Shown: positions 47,616 through 55,203 of the stretch, one piece after another
Numbering within the stretch: position 1 is the stretch's first letter
Layout of the letters: the number at the start of each line of letters is the position of its first letter
DNA from: a bacterium
GTDB taxonomy: Bacteria > Patescibacteriota > Gracilibacteria > JAHISY01
DNA length: 64,000 bases
NCBI GenBank assembly: GCA_021779375.1
Contig: JAJYAT010000001.1
Span: 104,724-168,723 of the forward strand
Direction: 5' to 3'
Translations under genes and position numbers: made by a program
Notes under the pieces: model-generated
What the model was told of the DNA's origin: nothing
The model's database searches: none
The model's input: the letters and a program-made list of their open reading frames with translations, nothing else

Positions 47616-49475
47616 TTATTTCTTCTGCCCTTTCCAGTAAAGAATGTTGTAGCCTTTTTCAAAAGCGGCAATCGCGGCGGTCAGGATGTCGGGAGAATTC
47701 GCGCGCGAGACGACGGAATTTTGCGCTGAATCTTCCAGCTTCATGCGCACCTCGGTCGTCGCATCCGTACCATTCGCATCGACGAAGACGGCGAAGTCGG
47801 TGAGGCGCGGCTCGAAACTTTTGCCAATCAGCGCTGCACGAATCGCAGAAATAATCGCGTCGACCGGACCGACACCTTTGCTTTCGGCTTTTAATTTTTT
47901 GCCGAAAAATTCCACAACCACTTTCGCGCGCGGTGGATTTTTCTTGTGAATTTCGAGCTCGTAATCGAGCACGCGCATCACGCGCTCATCGGAAGTTAGA
48001 TCGGCGAGCACTTCTTCGATCAGGCTTTGGAGGTCGGACTTCGCGACTGACTTGCCCTTCGCGAGGAAAGTTTCGATGGCGAAAAGCACTTCCTGTAAGT
48101 GTGAATCTTTTAGATTTGCTGAGAATTCTTTTTGCAAAACTTTTTTCAATTCCGTGCGCGTCGGCGTTTTAGCAAAGAGAATTTTTTTGCGCTCAGCGAA
48201 ACCTGCCGACCGAATCGCGTAAAGTTTGAACTCGAGGAAGCGATCGACTTCGGCGAGCTTCGGTTCGACTGCCGGCGGAATCGGATGCGAATCGAGTGCC
48301 GAGCGCGGATCCTTGAGCCCGGTGCCTGTCGCGATCAGGACAACCGTGGCAGACTTTTTGAGAATGCCTTTCTTTTGTAATTTTGTAATCGCAGCCAGCG
48401 GGAGCGCACCCGACGGCTCAGTGAAAATCGCCTCGCGCTCACCCAGTTTTTTTTGCGCCGCGACAACTTCAGCTTCGCTCACGGTGATTGCCGTCCCGCC
48501 CGAATCACGCACCGCCGCCAGAGCTTTCAGGTCGTCGAGCGGGCGACCGATGCCGACCGCGGAACAAATCGTCGCAGGATGCGCGACGAAAGGTGCTTTT
48601 TTAAGTTTCCGGGTGAAAGCCGCGACGACCGTCGAGCAACCGCTCGGCTGAACCGCAACCATCTTCGGTAGTTTTTTGGTGAAGCCGAGTTTTTTAAATT
48701 CGACGAAGCCTTTCCAGATCGCGGAGAGATTCGTCCCGCAACCGACCGGCACGATGACGAAGTCGGGAACTCGCCAATTCAATTGTTCGACAATTTCGAA
48801 GGCGATGGTTTTCTGACCCTCGCTGCGAAAGACATAATCACCCGCGAGGTAGAAGTGATATTTCGCCGCCATTTGCGAAGCGAGCTCGCAGCAGTCAGCG
48901 TAAGTCCCGCGAATCGAGAGCACGCGCGCGCCGTAACTCATCGCTTGGGCTAATTTACCAAGCGGCGTGTTTTCGGGAATCAAGACATAGCAAGGCAGTC
49001 CCGCGACAGCCGAGTACGCCGCGACCGACGCCGCCATATTGCCGGTCGAGGCGACGACGATGGCTTTGGCTTTGAGCTCCACCGCTTTGGAAATTTCGAC
49101 GAGTGAACCGCGATCCTTGAAAACGCCGGTCGGATTCATGCCTTCGTTTTTGACGAATAAATTTGGCTGCTTGAGTTCAGCAGCAATTTTGAGAATCGGA
49201 ATGAGCGGCGTGCCGCCTTCACCCAGTGAGATGATTTTGGCGTGCACTCCAAGTGGAAAAAACGGCAGATATTTTTTGGCAGAAAGTGGCGCGTTTTTTT
49301 GGAATTCTGCCGCGACGCGTTTTTTTAATTGCGCGAAATCAAATTCAACATCGAGCGCCTCACCGCAACGTGGACAAACTGAGACCGAGTCTTTTTCGGC
49401 GACGAGCGCAGCGCAGCCGACACAGCGTAATTTGTAAGTTGAGTTTTTCAAATGCCAAAAAGATAACGCCGCCAT
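47616..49475 (-). CDS. thrC: Threonine synthase fused to a LeuA-type allosteric domain
   Basis: A 619-residue protein. An N-terminal zinc ribbon (Cys18, 21, 34 and 37) and PLP enzyme core with NPTGVFKDRG (Lys120), ASTGNMAAS and VPVGCGTNL give a threonine synthase of the zinc-ribbon type. The C-terminal region from about 490 matches the LeuA (alpha-isopropylmalate synthase) regulatory domain: KGVGPVDAIISAI, then DANGTDATTEVRMKL and SPDILTAAIAAFEKGYN. The linker resembles that of LeuA. It may bind leucine or isoleucine and tune threonine output. The next gene downstream is ilvE. Start ATG at 49473-49475, overlapping the DivIC-like gene by 28 bp. Confidence 0.9.
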   Translation of the reverse strand: MAALSFWHLKNSTYKLRCVGCAALVAEKDSVSVCPRCGEALDVEFDFAQLKKRVAAEFQKNAPLSAKKYLPFFPLGVHAKIISLGEGGTPLIPILKIAAELKQPNLFVKNEGMNPTGVFKDRGSLVEISKAVELKAKAIVVASTGNMAASVAAYSAVAGLPCYVLIPENTPLGKLAQAMSYGARVLSIRGTYADCCELASQMAAKYHFYLAGDYVFRSEGQKTIAFEIVEQLNWRVPDFVIVPVGCGTNLSAIWKGFVEFKKLGFTKKLPKMVAVQPSGCSTVVAAFTRKLKKAPFVAHPATICSAVGIGRPLDDLKALAAVRDSGGTAITVSEAEVVAAQKKLGEREAIFTEPSGALPLAAITKLQKKGILKKSATVVLIATGTGLKDPRSALDSHPIPPAVEPKLAEVDRFLEFKLYAIRSAGFAERKKILFAKTPTRTELKKVLQKEFSANLKDSHLQEVLFAIETFLAKGKSVAKSDLQSLIEEVLADLTSDERVMRVLDYELEIHKKNPPRAKVVVEFFGKKLKAESKGVGPVDAIISAIRAALIGKSFEPRLTDFAVFVDANGTDATTEVRMKLEDSAQNSVVSRANSPDILTAAIAAFEKGYNILYWKGQKK

Positions 49476-49846
49476 TTTTGGGAAGGCGTGAGTAGGGTGA
49501 GGCTTTTGTCTTCTGCAGTCTTGCTAGGTAAAAAATCCGCAATCGTCTGCGTCTCGTCTGTGAGAATGATGACATCTTCGCCCGGCTGTTTTTGACCGAG
49601 CAATTCTTTCGCGACTTTCTCACGGTAACGCGCCGACTGAGCATAAGCCAGTTCGCCGGATCTGCCCGCGAGCTCAGCCCGCTGCGCCTCGATTGAAGTC
49701 GAGGAAGTCGAGATGTATGTCCCGACCTGAAAAAGGTCGCGGTAAGTCGAACGCGCCAGCGCAAACAGCATGAAAACAATCACAATAAAACTCGCACTAA
49801 GTACGATTTTGAAATAAAGCGGCTGGGAATTGGTTCGGGGGGTCAT
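49448..49846 (-). CDS. Septum formation initiator (DivIC/FtsL-like) protein
   Basis: A 132-residue protein with a short cytoplasmic N-terminus, one membrane helix (VLSASFIVIVFMLFALARS) and an extracytoplasmic coiled coil containing YREKVAKELLG, then KQPGEDVIIL, the DivIC/FtsL pattern. These proteins link the divisome to FtsB/FtsQ partners. The ATG at 49844-49846 lies inside a 30-bp inverted repeat, so translation begins in repeat DNA. The 3' end overlaps the threonine synthase gene by 28 bp. Confidence 0.8.
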   Translation of the reverse strand: MTPRTNSQPLYFKIVLSASFIVIVFMLFALARSTYRDLFQVGTYISTSSTSIEAQRAELAGRSGELAYAQSARYREKVAKELLGQKQPGEDVIILTDETQTIADFLPSKTAEDKSLTLLTPSQKWRRYLFGI

Positions 49847-49861
49847 GGGCTGATGGGTTCG
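49832..49861. repeat. Left arm of a 30-bp inverted repeat around the four-helix-bundle gene
   Basis: GGTTCGG, two variable bases, then GGTCATGGGCTGATGGGTTC. It matches the right arm at 50334-50363 (inverted) in 28 of 30 positions. Confidence 0.92.
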
Positions 49862-49905
49862 GGGTTCAGAGGGTCAGTTGGCTATTGGTTCAAGGAGTCA
49901 GATGG

Positions 49906-50292
49906 TCAATTGGTGGTTGGTGAAATAATTTTGGATTGACGCAATTTGGCGCAAAAAGAATTGATCATTTTGCGAATTCGGAAAAGTTTTGCGAGCAAGT
50001 TTTCGACCCGTTCGTCCGAAATTAATTTCTGCTCTCTGGATCGCAACAGCCAAACCTCACTTTCGGCGGCTGAGCCACGAGCAATGATGAAAAAATGGAT
50101 GATGTCTTTTTTGGTTTGTCGGTTGAAACCCTCGGCAATATTGGCACCGATCGATCCGACCGAACGAATTAGTTGGTCACCAATTGTCCACGCCACCCGA
50201 TTTTGAGGAAATTTGTGGAGATCCTCACAAACCGTTTTGAAAACCTCTTCCGCCATTTGCCAAACTTCGAGCTCACGATACGATTGAATCAT
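49906..50292 (-). CDS. Four-helix-bundle protein (23S rRNA intervening sequence / Avd-like family)
   Basis: A 128-residue helical protein with the family pattern YRELEVWQMAEEV near the start, RSVGSIGANIAEGFNR in the middle and GSAAESEVWLL. This family is found in 23S rRNA intervening sequences and is related to Avd, the accessory protein of diversity-generating retroelements. Members are small basic homopentameric proteins thought to bind nucleic acid. Here it is a free-standing gene between two 30-bp inverted repeats, the arrangement of a small non-autonomous mobile cassette. Confidence 0.9.
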   Translation of the reverse strand: MIQSYRELEVWQMAEEVFKTVCEDLHKFPQNRVAWTIGDQLIRSVGSIGANIAEGFNRQTKKDIIHFFIIARGSAAESEVWLLRSREQKLISDERVENLLAKLFRIRKMINSFCAKLRQSKIISPTTN

Positions 50293-50333
50293 CCCACAAA
50301 ACGAATTAACAACCTCGAACCAATTGACCCCTT

Positions 50334-50363
50334 CGAACCCATCAGCCCATGACCATCCGAACC
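50334..50363. repeat. Right arm of the 30-bp inverted repeat
   Basis: CGAACCCATCAGCCCATGAC, then C, two variable bases and CCGAACC. It is the inverted match of 49832-49861. Confidence 0.92.
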
Positions 50364-50388
50364 TAATGACCTAATGACCCAATAACCC

Positions 50389-51489
50389 TCAAATTTTTAG
50401 CGGCATAATCAAATGCAAATAATCCGCCGACTTCGCCGGGCGAATCACGGCTGGAACCATTTTTTCACCGAGTTCGAGTTCGATGTCTTTCGCGCCAATC
50501 GCGGCGAGCGCTTCGAGTAAATAGTTGGCGTTCAGCGCGACGGCATTCTGCACACCCGCAATCGTCGCCGCGACTTCCGCTTCCTCTTCGCCGATTTGCG
50601 TCGCGTCAGAAAGGACGCGCAATTTTTTGTCGGCGGAAACTTCGAGCTTGACCGAGTGGGAATCGTGCGCGAAAAGATTGACGCGCTTCACCGCCGTCGC
50701 GATTTCTTCCGTCTTGAGGGAAATCGTGGTCGCGTGTTTTTTCGGAATGATTTGCTCGTAGTCCGGATAGCTACCTTCGATCAAGCGGCTCGCCAGCTCG
50801 ACATTTTTGTAGAGAAATAAAACCTGATTGGCGGAAACATCGAGCGTCACGGTCTCTTTGCCTTTTTCGAGGATACGCGCGAGCTCATTCACGGTCCGCG
50901 TCGGAATGATGATGGAAATTTCTTTTTCGGGTGGCGTCAGTGGTTTGAGAATTTTTTCGGACAGGCGGTAAGAATCCGTCGCTGCCAGACGAATTTCTTT
51001 TTTCGTCGCGCGCAAATGCACTCCGGCGAGTACTGGACGCACCATGTCGCGCGCTGCCGCGAAAGCGACTTGATTGATCGCGTCGAGCAAATCACCCGCC
51101 GCGAGCGTCAGCGAAACTTCTTTCTTGACCTGCGGAATGAGCGGGAACTCATCCGAGGAAATACCTTTGATTCTAGTCTTGGAACGCGCCGCGGAAATTT
51201 GCAGATCCAAGCCTTCGGTGTTTTTGAGCTCGACTTTGCCGTCGGACAAAAGTCCGACGTAATTCGTGAAAAGCCGCGCTGGAATCGTGAGCGAGCCTTC
51301 GTTCTTGATCTCCGCTTTGATCGCCGTCGTGATGGCGATTTCCAAATTGGTCGCAGCGAAAGTCAATTTCTTGTTTTCCGCTTTGAGCAAGATGTTGTTC
51401 AAAACAGGCAGCGTCGAATTGAGGTTGACGGCTTTCGAGACGGTCGTGAGGGCGGCGAGCAAATCTTTTTGTTCGCAATCTAAAAGCAT
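50389..51489 (-). CDS. dnaN: DNA polymerase III beta subunit (sliding clamp)
   Basis: A 366-residue three-domain clamp: KAVNLNSTLPVLNNILLKA, SSDEFPLIP, the central PVLAGVHLRAT with DSYRLSEK, and the C-terminal YLLEALAAI with PAVIRPAKSADYLHLIMPLKI, a standard clamp ending. It tethers replication and repair polymerases to DNA. No dnaA or recF is next to it, so no replication origin is inferred. Start ATG at 51487-51489; TAAAAC and TAAAAT boxes both lie just upstream, so the leader is very short. Confidence 0.97.
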   Translation of the reverse strand: MLLDCEQKDLLAALTTVSKAVNLNSTLPVLNNILLKAENKKLTFAATNLEIAITTAIKAEIKNEGSLTIPARLFTNYVGLLSDGKVELKNTEGLDLQISAARSKTRIKGISSDEFPLIPQVKKEVSLTLAAGDLLDAINQVAFAAARDMVRPVLAGVHLRATKKEIRLAATDSYRLSEKILKPLTPPEKEISIIIPTRTVNELARILEKGKETVTLDVSANQVLFLYKNVELASRLIEGSYPDYEQIIPKKHATTISLKTEEIATAVKRVNLFAHDSHSVKLEVSADKKLRVLSDATQIGEEEAEVAATIAGVQNAVALNANYLLEALAAIGAKDIELELGEKMVPAVIRPAKSADYLHLIMPLKI

Positions 51490-51523
51490 TTTAGAGTTTT
51501 AATTCACTTTGATTTTAAAGTTT

Positions 51524-51552
51524 TTGCGAGACGAGGACAACTCACCTAAAAT
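51524..51552 (+). promoter_or_regulatory. Promoter TTGCGA-N17-TAAAAT of the lipoprotein gene, leaderless
   Basis: TTGCGA at 51524-51529, 17 bp, TAAAAT at 51547-51552, and 6 nt to the ATG at 51559. Supports a leaderless mRNA. Confidence 0.65.
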
Positions 51553-51558
51553 CAGAGC

Positions 51559-51966
51559 ATGCTGAAGAAACTATTTGTGCTTTTGCTGGCTGTCGGAATC
51601 TTGACCGGCTGTGAAAATGTCAGCTCCGTCACCGAAAACGCTGCCGCGCTGAAGGCGAGCGTCGCCACGACCATCGCCGAAGTCCAGACCGGCGTTAGTA
51701 ATGTCGTCGGCAAAGCGCAGGGCGCTTATGAAACTTTGCTCGAGAAAAAAGCGGAACTCGAAACCACAGTCAGCGAAATCAACGAAGCCGTCGCTGCCGC
51801 GAATAAATTGCTCGGCGGAAAAGATACTGATACGGCGCAAGTCGAGAAATTGCACGCGACCATCACAGAGCTGCAATCCACTCTCGCCGCTGCGGAGGCA
51901 GCCCTGAAAGAAGTTGATGCCGCGGAGCAAAATTTGCAAGACAAGACAGCCGCTACGCAAAATTAA
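51559..51966 (+). CDS. Coiled-coil lipoprotein
   Basis: A 135-residue lipoprotein. Lipobox GILTGC (Cys about 18). The mature part is one long Ala/Glu/Lys/Leu/Thr helix (LEKKAELETTVSEINEAV and EKLHATITELQSTLAAAEAAL) predicted as a coiled coil, so it could act as a spacer or a bundle in the envelope, like Lpp. The dapA gene follows after 9 bp, so both may be co-transcribed. Confidence 0.8.
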   Translation: MLKKLFVLLLAVGILTGCENVSSVTENAAALKASVATTIAEVQTGVSNVVGKAQGAYETLLEKKAELETTVSEINEAVAAANKLLGGKDTDTAQVEKLHATITELQSTLAAAEAALKEVDAAEQNLQDKTAATQN

Positions 51967-51975
51967 TTCTCAAAA

Positions 51976-52857
51976 ATGACTGATTTAAAAGGCAGTTTCG
52001 TCGCCCTCATCACGCCGTTTGAAAAAAAATCACTCGAGATTGACGAGGAGAAATTGCGCGAGCTAGTGAATTGGCAGATCGAAGCCGGCACGGACGGTAT
52101 CGTCGCGGTCGGCACGACGGGCGAATCCGCGACGCTTTCGAAAACTGAACATCGCCGCGTGCTCGAAATCGTGATTCACGAGACGAAAAAAAGGGTGCCA
52201 ATCATCGCGGGCACCGGCTCGAATGCGACGCGAGAAGCGGTCAGCTTGACTGAGTTTGCGAAGGAACACGGCGCGGATTTCGGTCTGGCGATTTCACCGT
52301 ATTACAACAAGCCAACCCAGGACGGTATCGTCGCGCATTATTCGAAAATCGCGGAAGTCGGTCTGCCGACTATTCTCTACAATGTGCCGAGCCGCACCGG
52401 ACGCAATGTCGAAGCTGCCACGACTTTGGAATTGGCGAGCAATCCCAATCTCATCGGTATCAAGGAGGCGAGCGGCGACCTCGCACAAATTCGCAAAATT
52501 TGTGAGAAAAAACCGGATAATTTCGTGGTACTCTCCGGTGAAGATGCGCAGACTTTGGAAATTATCAAAATGGGCGGTGTCGGCGCCATCGGCGTGATTC
52601 AAAATGAAATTCCGGCGGAAATGAAGAAGATGATCGACTTCGCGCTCGCTGGCAAATTTGAGAAAGCCGAGAAAATTAACGCGAAATTCGCGGACTTGAT
52701 GGGTCTGAATTTTGCCGACAACAATCCAATCGATGTGAAGTGGGCACTCGCCGCCATGGGCAAAATCGACTACGCCGTCCGCCTGCCACTCACTCAGCCG
52801 AGTGCTACGAACAAAGTCAAAATCCGCGATGAGCTCGTGAAATTAGGCTTGGCGTAA
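51976..52857 (+). CDS. dapA: 4-hydroxy-tetrahydrodipicolinate synthase
   Basis: A 293-residue TIM-barrel aldolase that condenses pyruvate with aspartate semialdehyde, the first step to DAP and lysine. It has GTTGES, the Schiff-base lysine K163 in IGIKEASGD, Tyr135 in LYNVPSRTG and Arg140, with SPYYNKPTQDG binding pyruvate. DAP is needed for peptidoglycan, so it fits with murD and the NlpC/P60 gene. The gene follows the lipoprotein gene by 9 bp and probably shares its promoter. Confidence 0.97.
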   Translation: MTDLKGSFVALITPFEKKSLEIDEEKLRELVNWQIEAGTDGIVAVGTTGESATLSKTEHRRVLEIVIHETKKRVPIIAGTGSNATREAVSLTEFAKEHGADFGLAISPYYNKPTQDGIVAHYSKIAEVGLPTILYNVPSRTGRNVEAATTLELASNPNLIGIKEASGDLAQIRKICEKKPDNFVVLSGEDAQTLEIIKMGGVGAIGVIQNEIPAEMKKMIDFALAGKFEKAEKINAKFADLMGLNFADNNPIDVKWALAAMGKIDYAVRLPLTQPSATNKVKIRDELVKLGLA

Positions 52858-52860
52858 GAT

Positions 52861-52890
52861 TTGACGACAGAAGCTGGTTCTTGTTAAAGT
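52861..52890 (+). promoter_or_regulatory. Promoter of the Cys-containing hypothetical gene (TTGACG-N18-TAAAGT)
   Basis: TTGACG at 52861-52866, 18 bp, TAAAGT at 52885-52890, then 21 nt to ATG at 52912. The leader starts ACTTTAAG and has no Shine-Dalgarno. Confidence 0.45.
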
Positions 52891-52911
52891 AGCGTACTTT
52901 AAGTTTTTCAA

Positions 52912-53310
52912 ATGTCTCAGCCTCTTGAATCTGTTACGCTCGTCAGCGAGGGAACCGCGCTCTTGAATGCTCTTAGCTCTCGCGGTTGTAGGTCGTGCCA
53001 AAGCCTTAGACAGCTCAGAAGAGAAATCTCAGAACTAACCCTCGTAACGGAAAACTTCAGAAATATGCTTCTTTGTTGTGATCGTGGTATTTATTATTGT
53101 GGTGACCTTGATGAGCCCCCTGTCTTAGCTGAAGCGAGAACGCGCTTAACAAGGTGGATTAAAGATGCTGACGTGGCACGAAAAGCCTTGCTCGAAAACT
53201 GTGAGGATTGTCCGTCGCTCCCGGCTGAGGCAAAGAAAATAGCTGCCGAGCAAAGACAAGTAGTCGGACCACTTCTCGGATCAAAAACATTAATCAATGG
53301 GGCGATTTAG
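52912..53310 (+). CDS. Hypothetical cysteine-bearing protein
   Basis: A 132-residue protein, helical, with seven cysteines (RGCRSCQSL, LLCCDRGIYYC, NCEDCPSL), no signal peptide or membrane helix. The CRSC and CEDC pairs could bind zinc or iron-sulfur, but no family is recognised. Codon choice (more AGA, CTT, GTA) differs a little from the GC-rich neighbours, so transfer is possible. Confidence 0.6.
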   Translation: MSQPLESVTLVSEGTALLNALSSRGCRSCQSLRQLRREISELTLVTENFRNMLLCCDRGIYYCGDLDEPPVLAEARTRLTRWIKDADVARKALLENCEDCPSLPAEAKKIAAEQRQVVGPLLGSKTLINGAI

Positions 53311-53335
53311 GTTTGGTTTAATTTTGTGAGAACGC

Positions 53336-53341
53336 TAAAAT
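53336..53341 (+). promoter_or_regulatory. -10 box TAAAAT of the SLH protease gene, short leader
   Basis: TAAAAT ends 23 nt before the ATG at 53365; the leader contains TTCTTAAC and no Shine-Dalgarno. Confidence 0.4.
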
Positions 53342-53364
53342 CACCAAGTTCTTAACTTTTTGAA

Positions 53365-55050
53365 ATGCAGTTTTTCCGCAAAATGTTCGTCGGTTTTTTA
53401 ATTTTCACCATCGTGGCGAGTCCGAGCCTCGCTTCATTCGACGACGTGAAAGATGCGCTCTCGCCGGATGTGGTTCAATTTTTGCAGGCGTACGGCGTCG
53501 GCAAATCGACTGCCAACTTTTTTCCGAAGCGCCCGATTTCCCTCGTGGAATTTTTGGCGATGGGACTCGCGCTCGCCGGGGTCAAAGATCTGGGCGGGAA
53601 TGCGACGACACGCTTCACAGACGTACCGGCAGATGCTTGGTTCGCACCGGTCGTCGCGAAAGCCGACGAGCTTGATTTGCTCGGAGATTTCCGCGGTACA
53701 ACTTTATTGCCAAATCGAGTACTCAGTCGTGGCGAAGTCGCCGAACTCGGTTTGAAAATTTTTGGCATCGGCGTCCCGACAGCTGCAAATAATGAGGAGT
53801 TTGGGTTCAAGGATGTCGGCAAAAATTACCGGTTTGCGCGTTTTATTTTTCGCGCAGTGAAGATGGGCGTGCTCGATCCGATTTCCGACACTGAGTTTGG
53901 CACAGCACGGCGGGTGAGTCGCGGTGAGGCAGCGCAATTTTTTTACAATCTCGCAAATTTCGTGGAGGGACCGAGCATCGTGATTCAGACCGGGACGACC
54001 AATATTCCCGAGTTCGTGCTTTTCCAGCACGTTTGGGATGAGGCGAAAAATCGCTTCCTGTATCCCGAAAAAGCCAATGATTCGGATATGCTGTATTCGG
54101 CGATTCAGGGCATGGTGAAGTCACTCGATGACCCTTATTCTGAATTTTATACGCCGGAAGAAACCAAATCCGAGACCGCCAATCTCTCCGGCGAAGTCGA
54201 AGGTATCGGCGTCTACATCGAGGCGGATCCGCAGAATCGCGGTCTCGTCATCGTCGCGCCGGTCTATAGCTCACCGGCTGAGCGCGCGGGACTGCGCGCT
54301 GGCGACATCATCACGGCGGTCGACGGCAAGCCGCTCGCTGACTTGCCGCTCGCTGACGCGGCGAATCTCACGCGCGGCCCGACCGGCACCACCGCGAAAT
54401 ACACGATTTTGCGCGACGGGCAAGAATTCACGGTGGAAATTATTAGGCAAAAAATCAAACTCGACATCGCGACAGTAGAATTTCAAAACGACATCGCGAT
54501 CATCGATATCAACCAATTCACGACCGCGCTGCCGGAAGACTTCGCGAAGATTGCAGCGCAAATCTCCGAACACCACATACGTGGAATTATTCTGGATTTG
54601 CGCAACAACGGCGGCGGACTGGTGAATGCCGCGGTGGATTTGCTCGGCTACTTCCTGCCAAAAGGCACGCTCGTCGCTTCGCAAGAATTTCGACCAGAGC
54701 TGGCAGCGGAAAATCTCGATTACAAAACAGAGCGCGATCCGACACTGAGTGGAATACGCACGCTTGTTTTGGTAAATAAGGGGACAGCGAGCGCAAGTGA
54801 AATTGTCGCAGCAGCGCTCCAGGATTACGGCGCAGCGAGCATTCTCGGTGAGCAGACTTTCGGCAAAGGCGTGGTGCAAGAAATCAATTTTTTCAATGAC
54901 GGCACCGCGCTGAAAATGACTGTCGCACACTGGCTCTCGCCGAAAAAGCAGGAAATTCAAGGTGTCGGCGTCAAGCCGGACTTCGCCGCCATCGACGTTC
55001 CCGAGACGCCGACCGACGAAGCAATCGAGGCGGCCCTGGCTTATTTTTAA
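53365..55050 (+). CDS. SLH-anchored carboxyl-terminal processing protease (S41)
   Basis: A 561-residue secreted protein. After a signal peptide (ending about 24, SPSLAS), three SLH-like repeats fill about 28-205 (RFTDVPADAWFAPVV), then a PDZ domain (GVYIEADPQNRGLVIVAPVY, GLRAGDIITAVDG) and an S41 catalytic domain with Ser476 in NKGTASASE and Lys501 in QTFGKGVVQ. CTP-type proteases trim C-termini of exported proteins. The SLH fusion puts the protease on the cell surface and may serve S-layer maturation. Confidence 0.9.
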   Translation: MQFFRKMFVGFLIFTIVASPSLASFDDVKDALSPDVVQFLQAYGVGKSTANFFPKRPISLVEFLAMGLALAGVKDLGGNATTRFTDVPADAWFAPVVAKADELDLLGDFRGTTLLPNRVLSRGEVAELGLKIFGIGVPTAANNEEFGFKDVGKNYRFARFIFRAVKMGVLDPISDTEFGTARRVSRGEAAQFFYNLANFVEGPSIVIQTGTTNIPEFVLFQHVWDEAKNRFLYPEKANDSDMLYSAIQGMVKSLDDPYSEFYTPEETKSETANLSGEVEGIGVYIEADPQNRGLVIVAPVYSSPAERAGLRAGDIITAVDGKPLADLPLADAANLTRGPTGTTAKYTILRDGQEFTVEIIRQKIKLDIATVEFQNDIAIIDINQFTTALPEDFAKIAAQISEHHIRGIILDLRNNGGGLVNAAVDLLGYFLPKGTLVASQEFRPELAAENLDYKTERDPTLSGIRTLVLVNKGTASASEIVAAALQDYGAASILGEQTFGKGVVQEINFFNDGTALKMTVAHWLSPKKQEIQGVGVKPDFAAIDVPETPTDEAIEAALAYF

Positions 55051-55069
55051 GTTGCCGGTTGATCTCGAG

Positions 55070-55097
55070 GTAGAGACGTTGCATGCAACGTCTCTAC
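55070..55097. repeat. 28-bp perfect palindrome
   Basis: Arms GTAGAGACGTTGCA and TGCAACGTCTCTAC. Lies 20 bp after the protease gene and may double as a transcription stop. The core differs from other palindromes of similar length in the window. Confidence 0.9.
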
Positions 55098-55203
55098 GGT
55101 TCTACGATAGCGAAATTCAATCCGAACATAATCGCCTTCTTGGCGTCATTGTCTTTTTTAATTAAAAATGTTAAAATAAACAAAATTAAAACTAAAAATA
55201 AAT

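Noticed and set aside
50389-51489. Chromosomal replication origin near dnaN
   Set aside because: There is no dnaA gene and I see no cluster of DnaA-box-like 9-mers in the flanking DNA.
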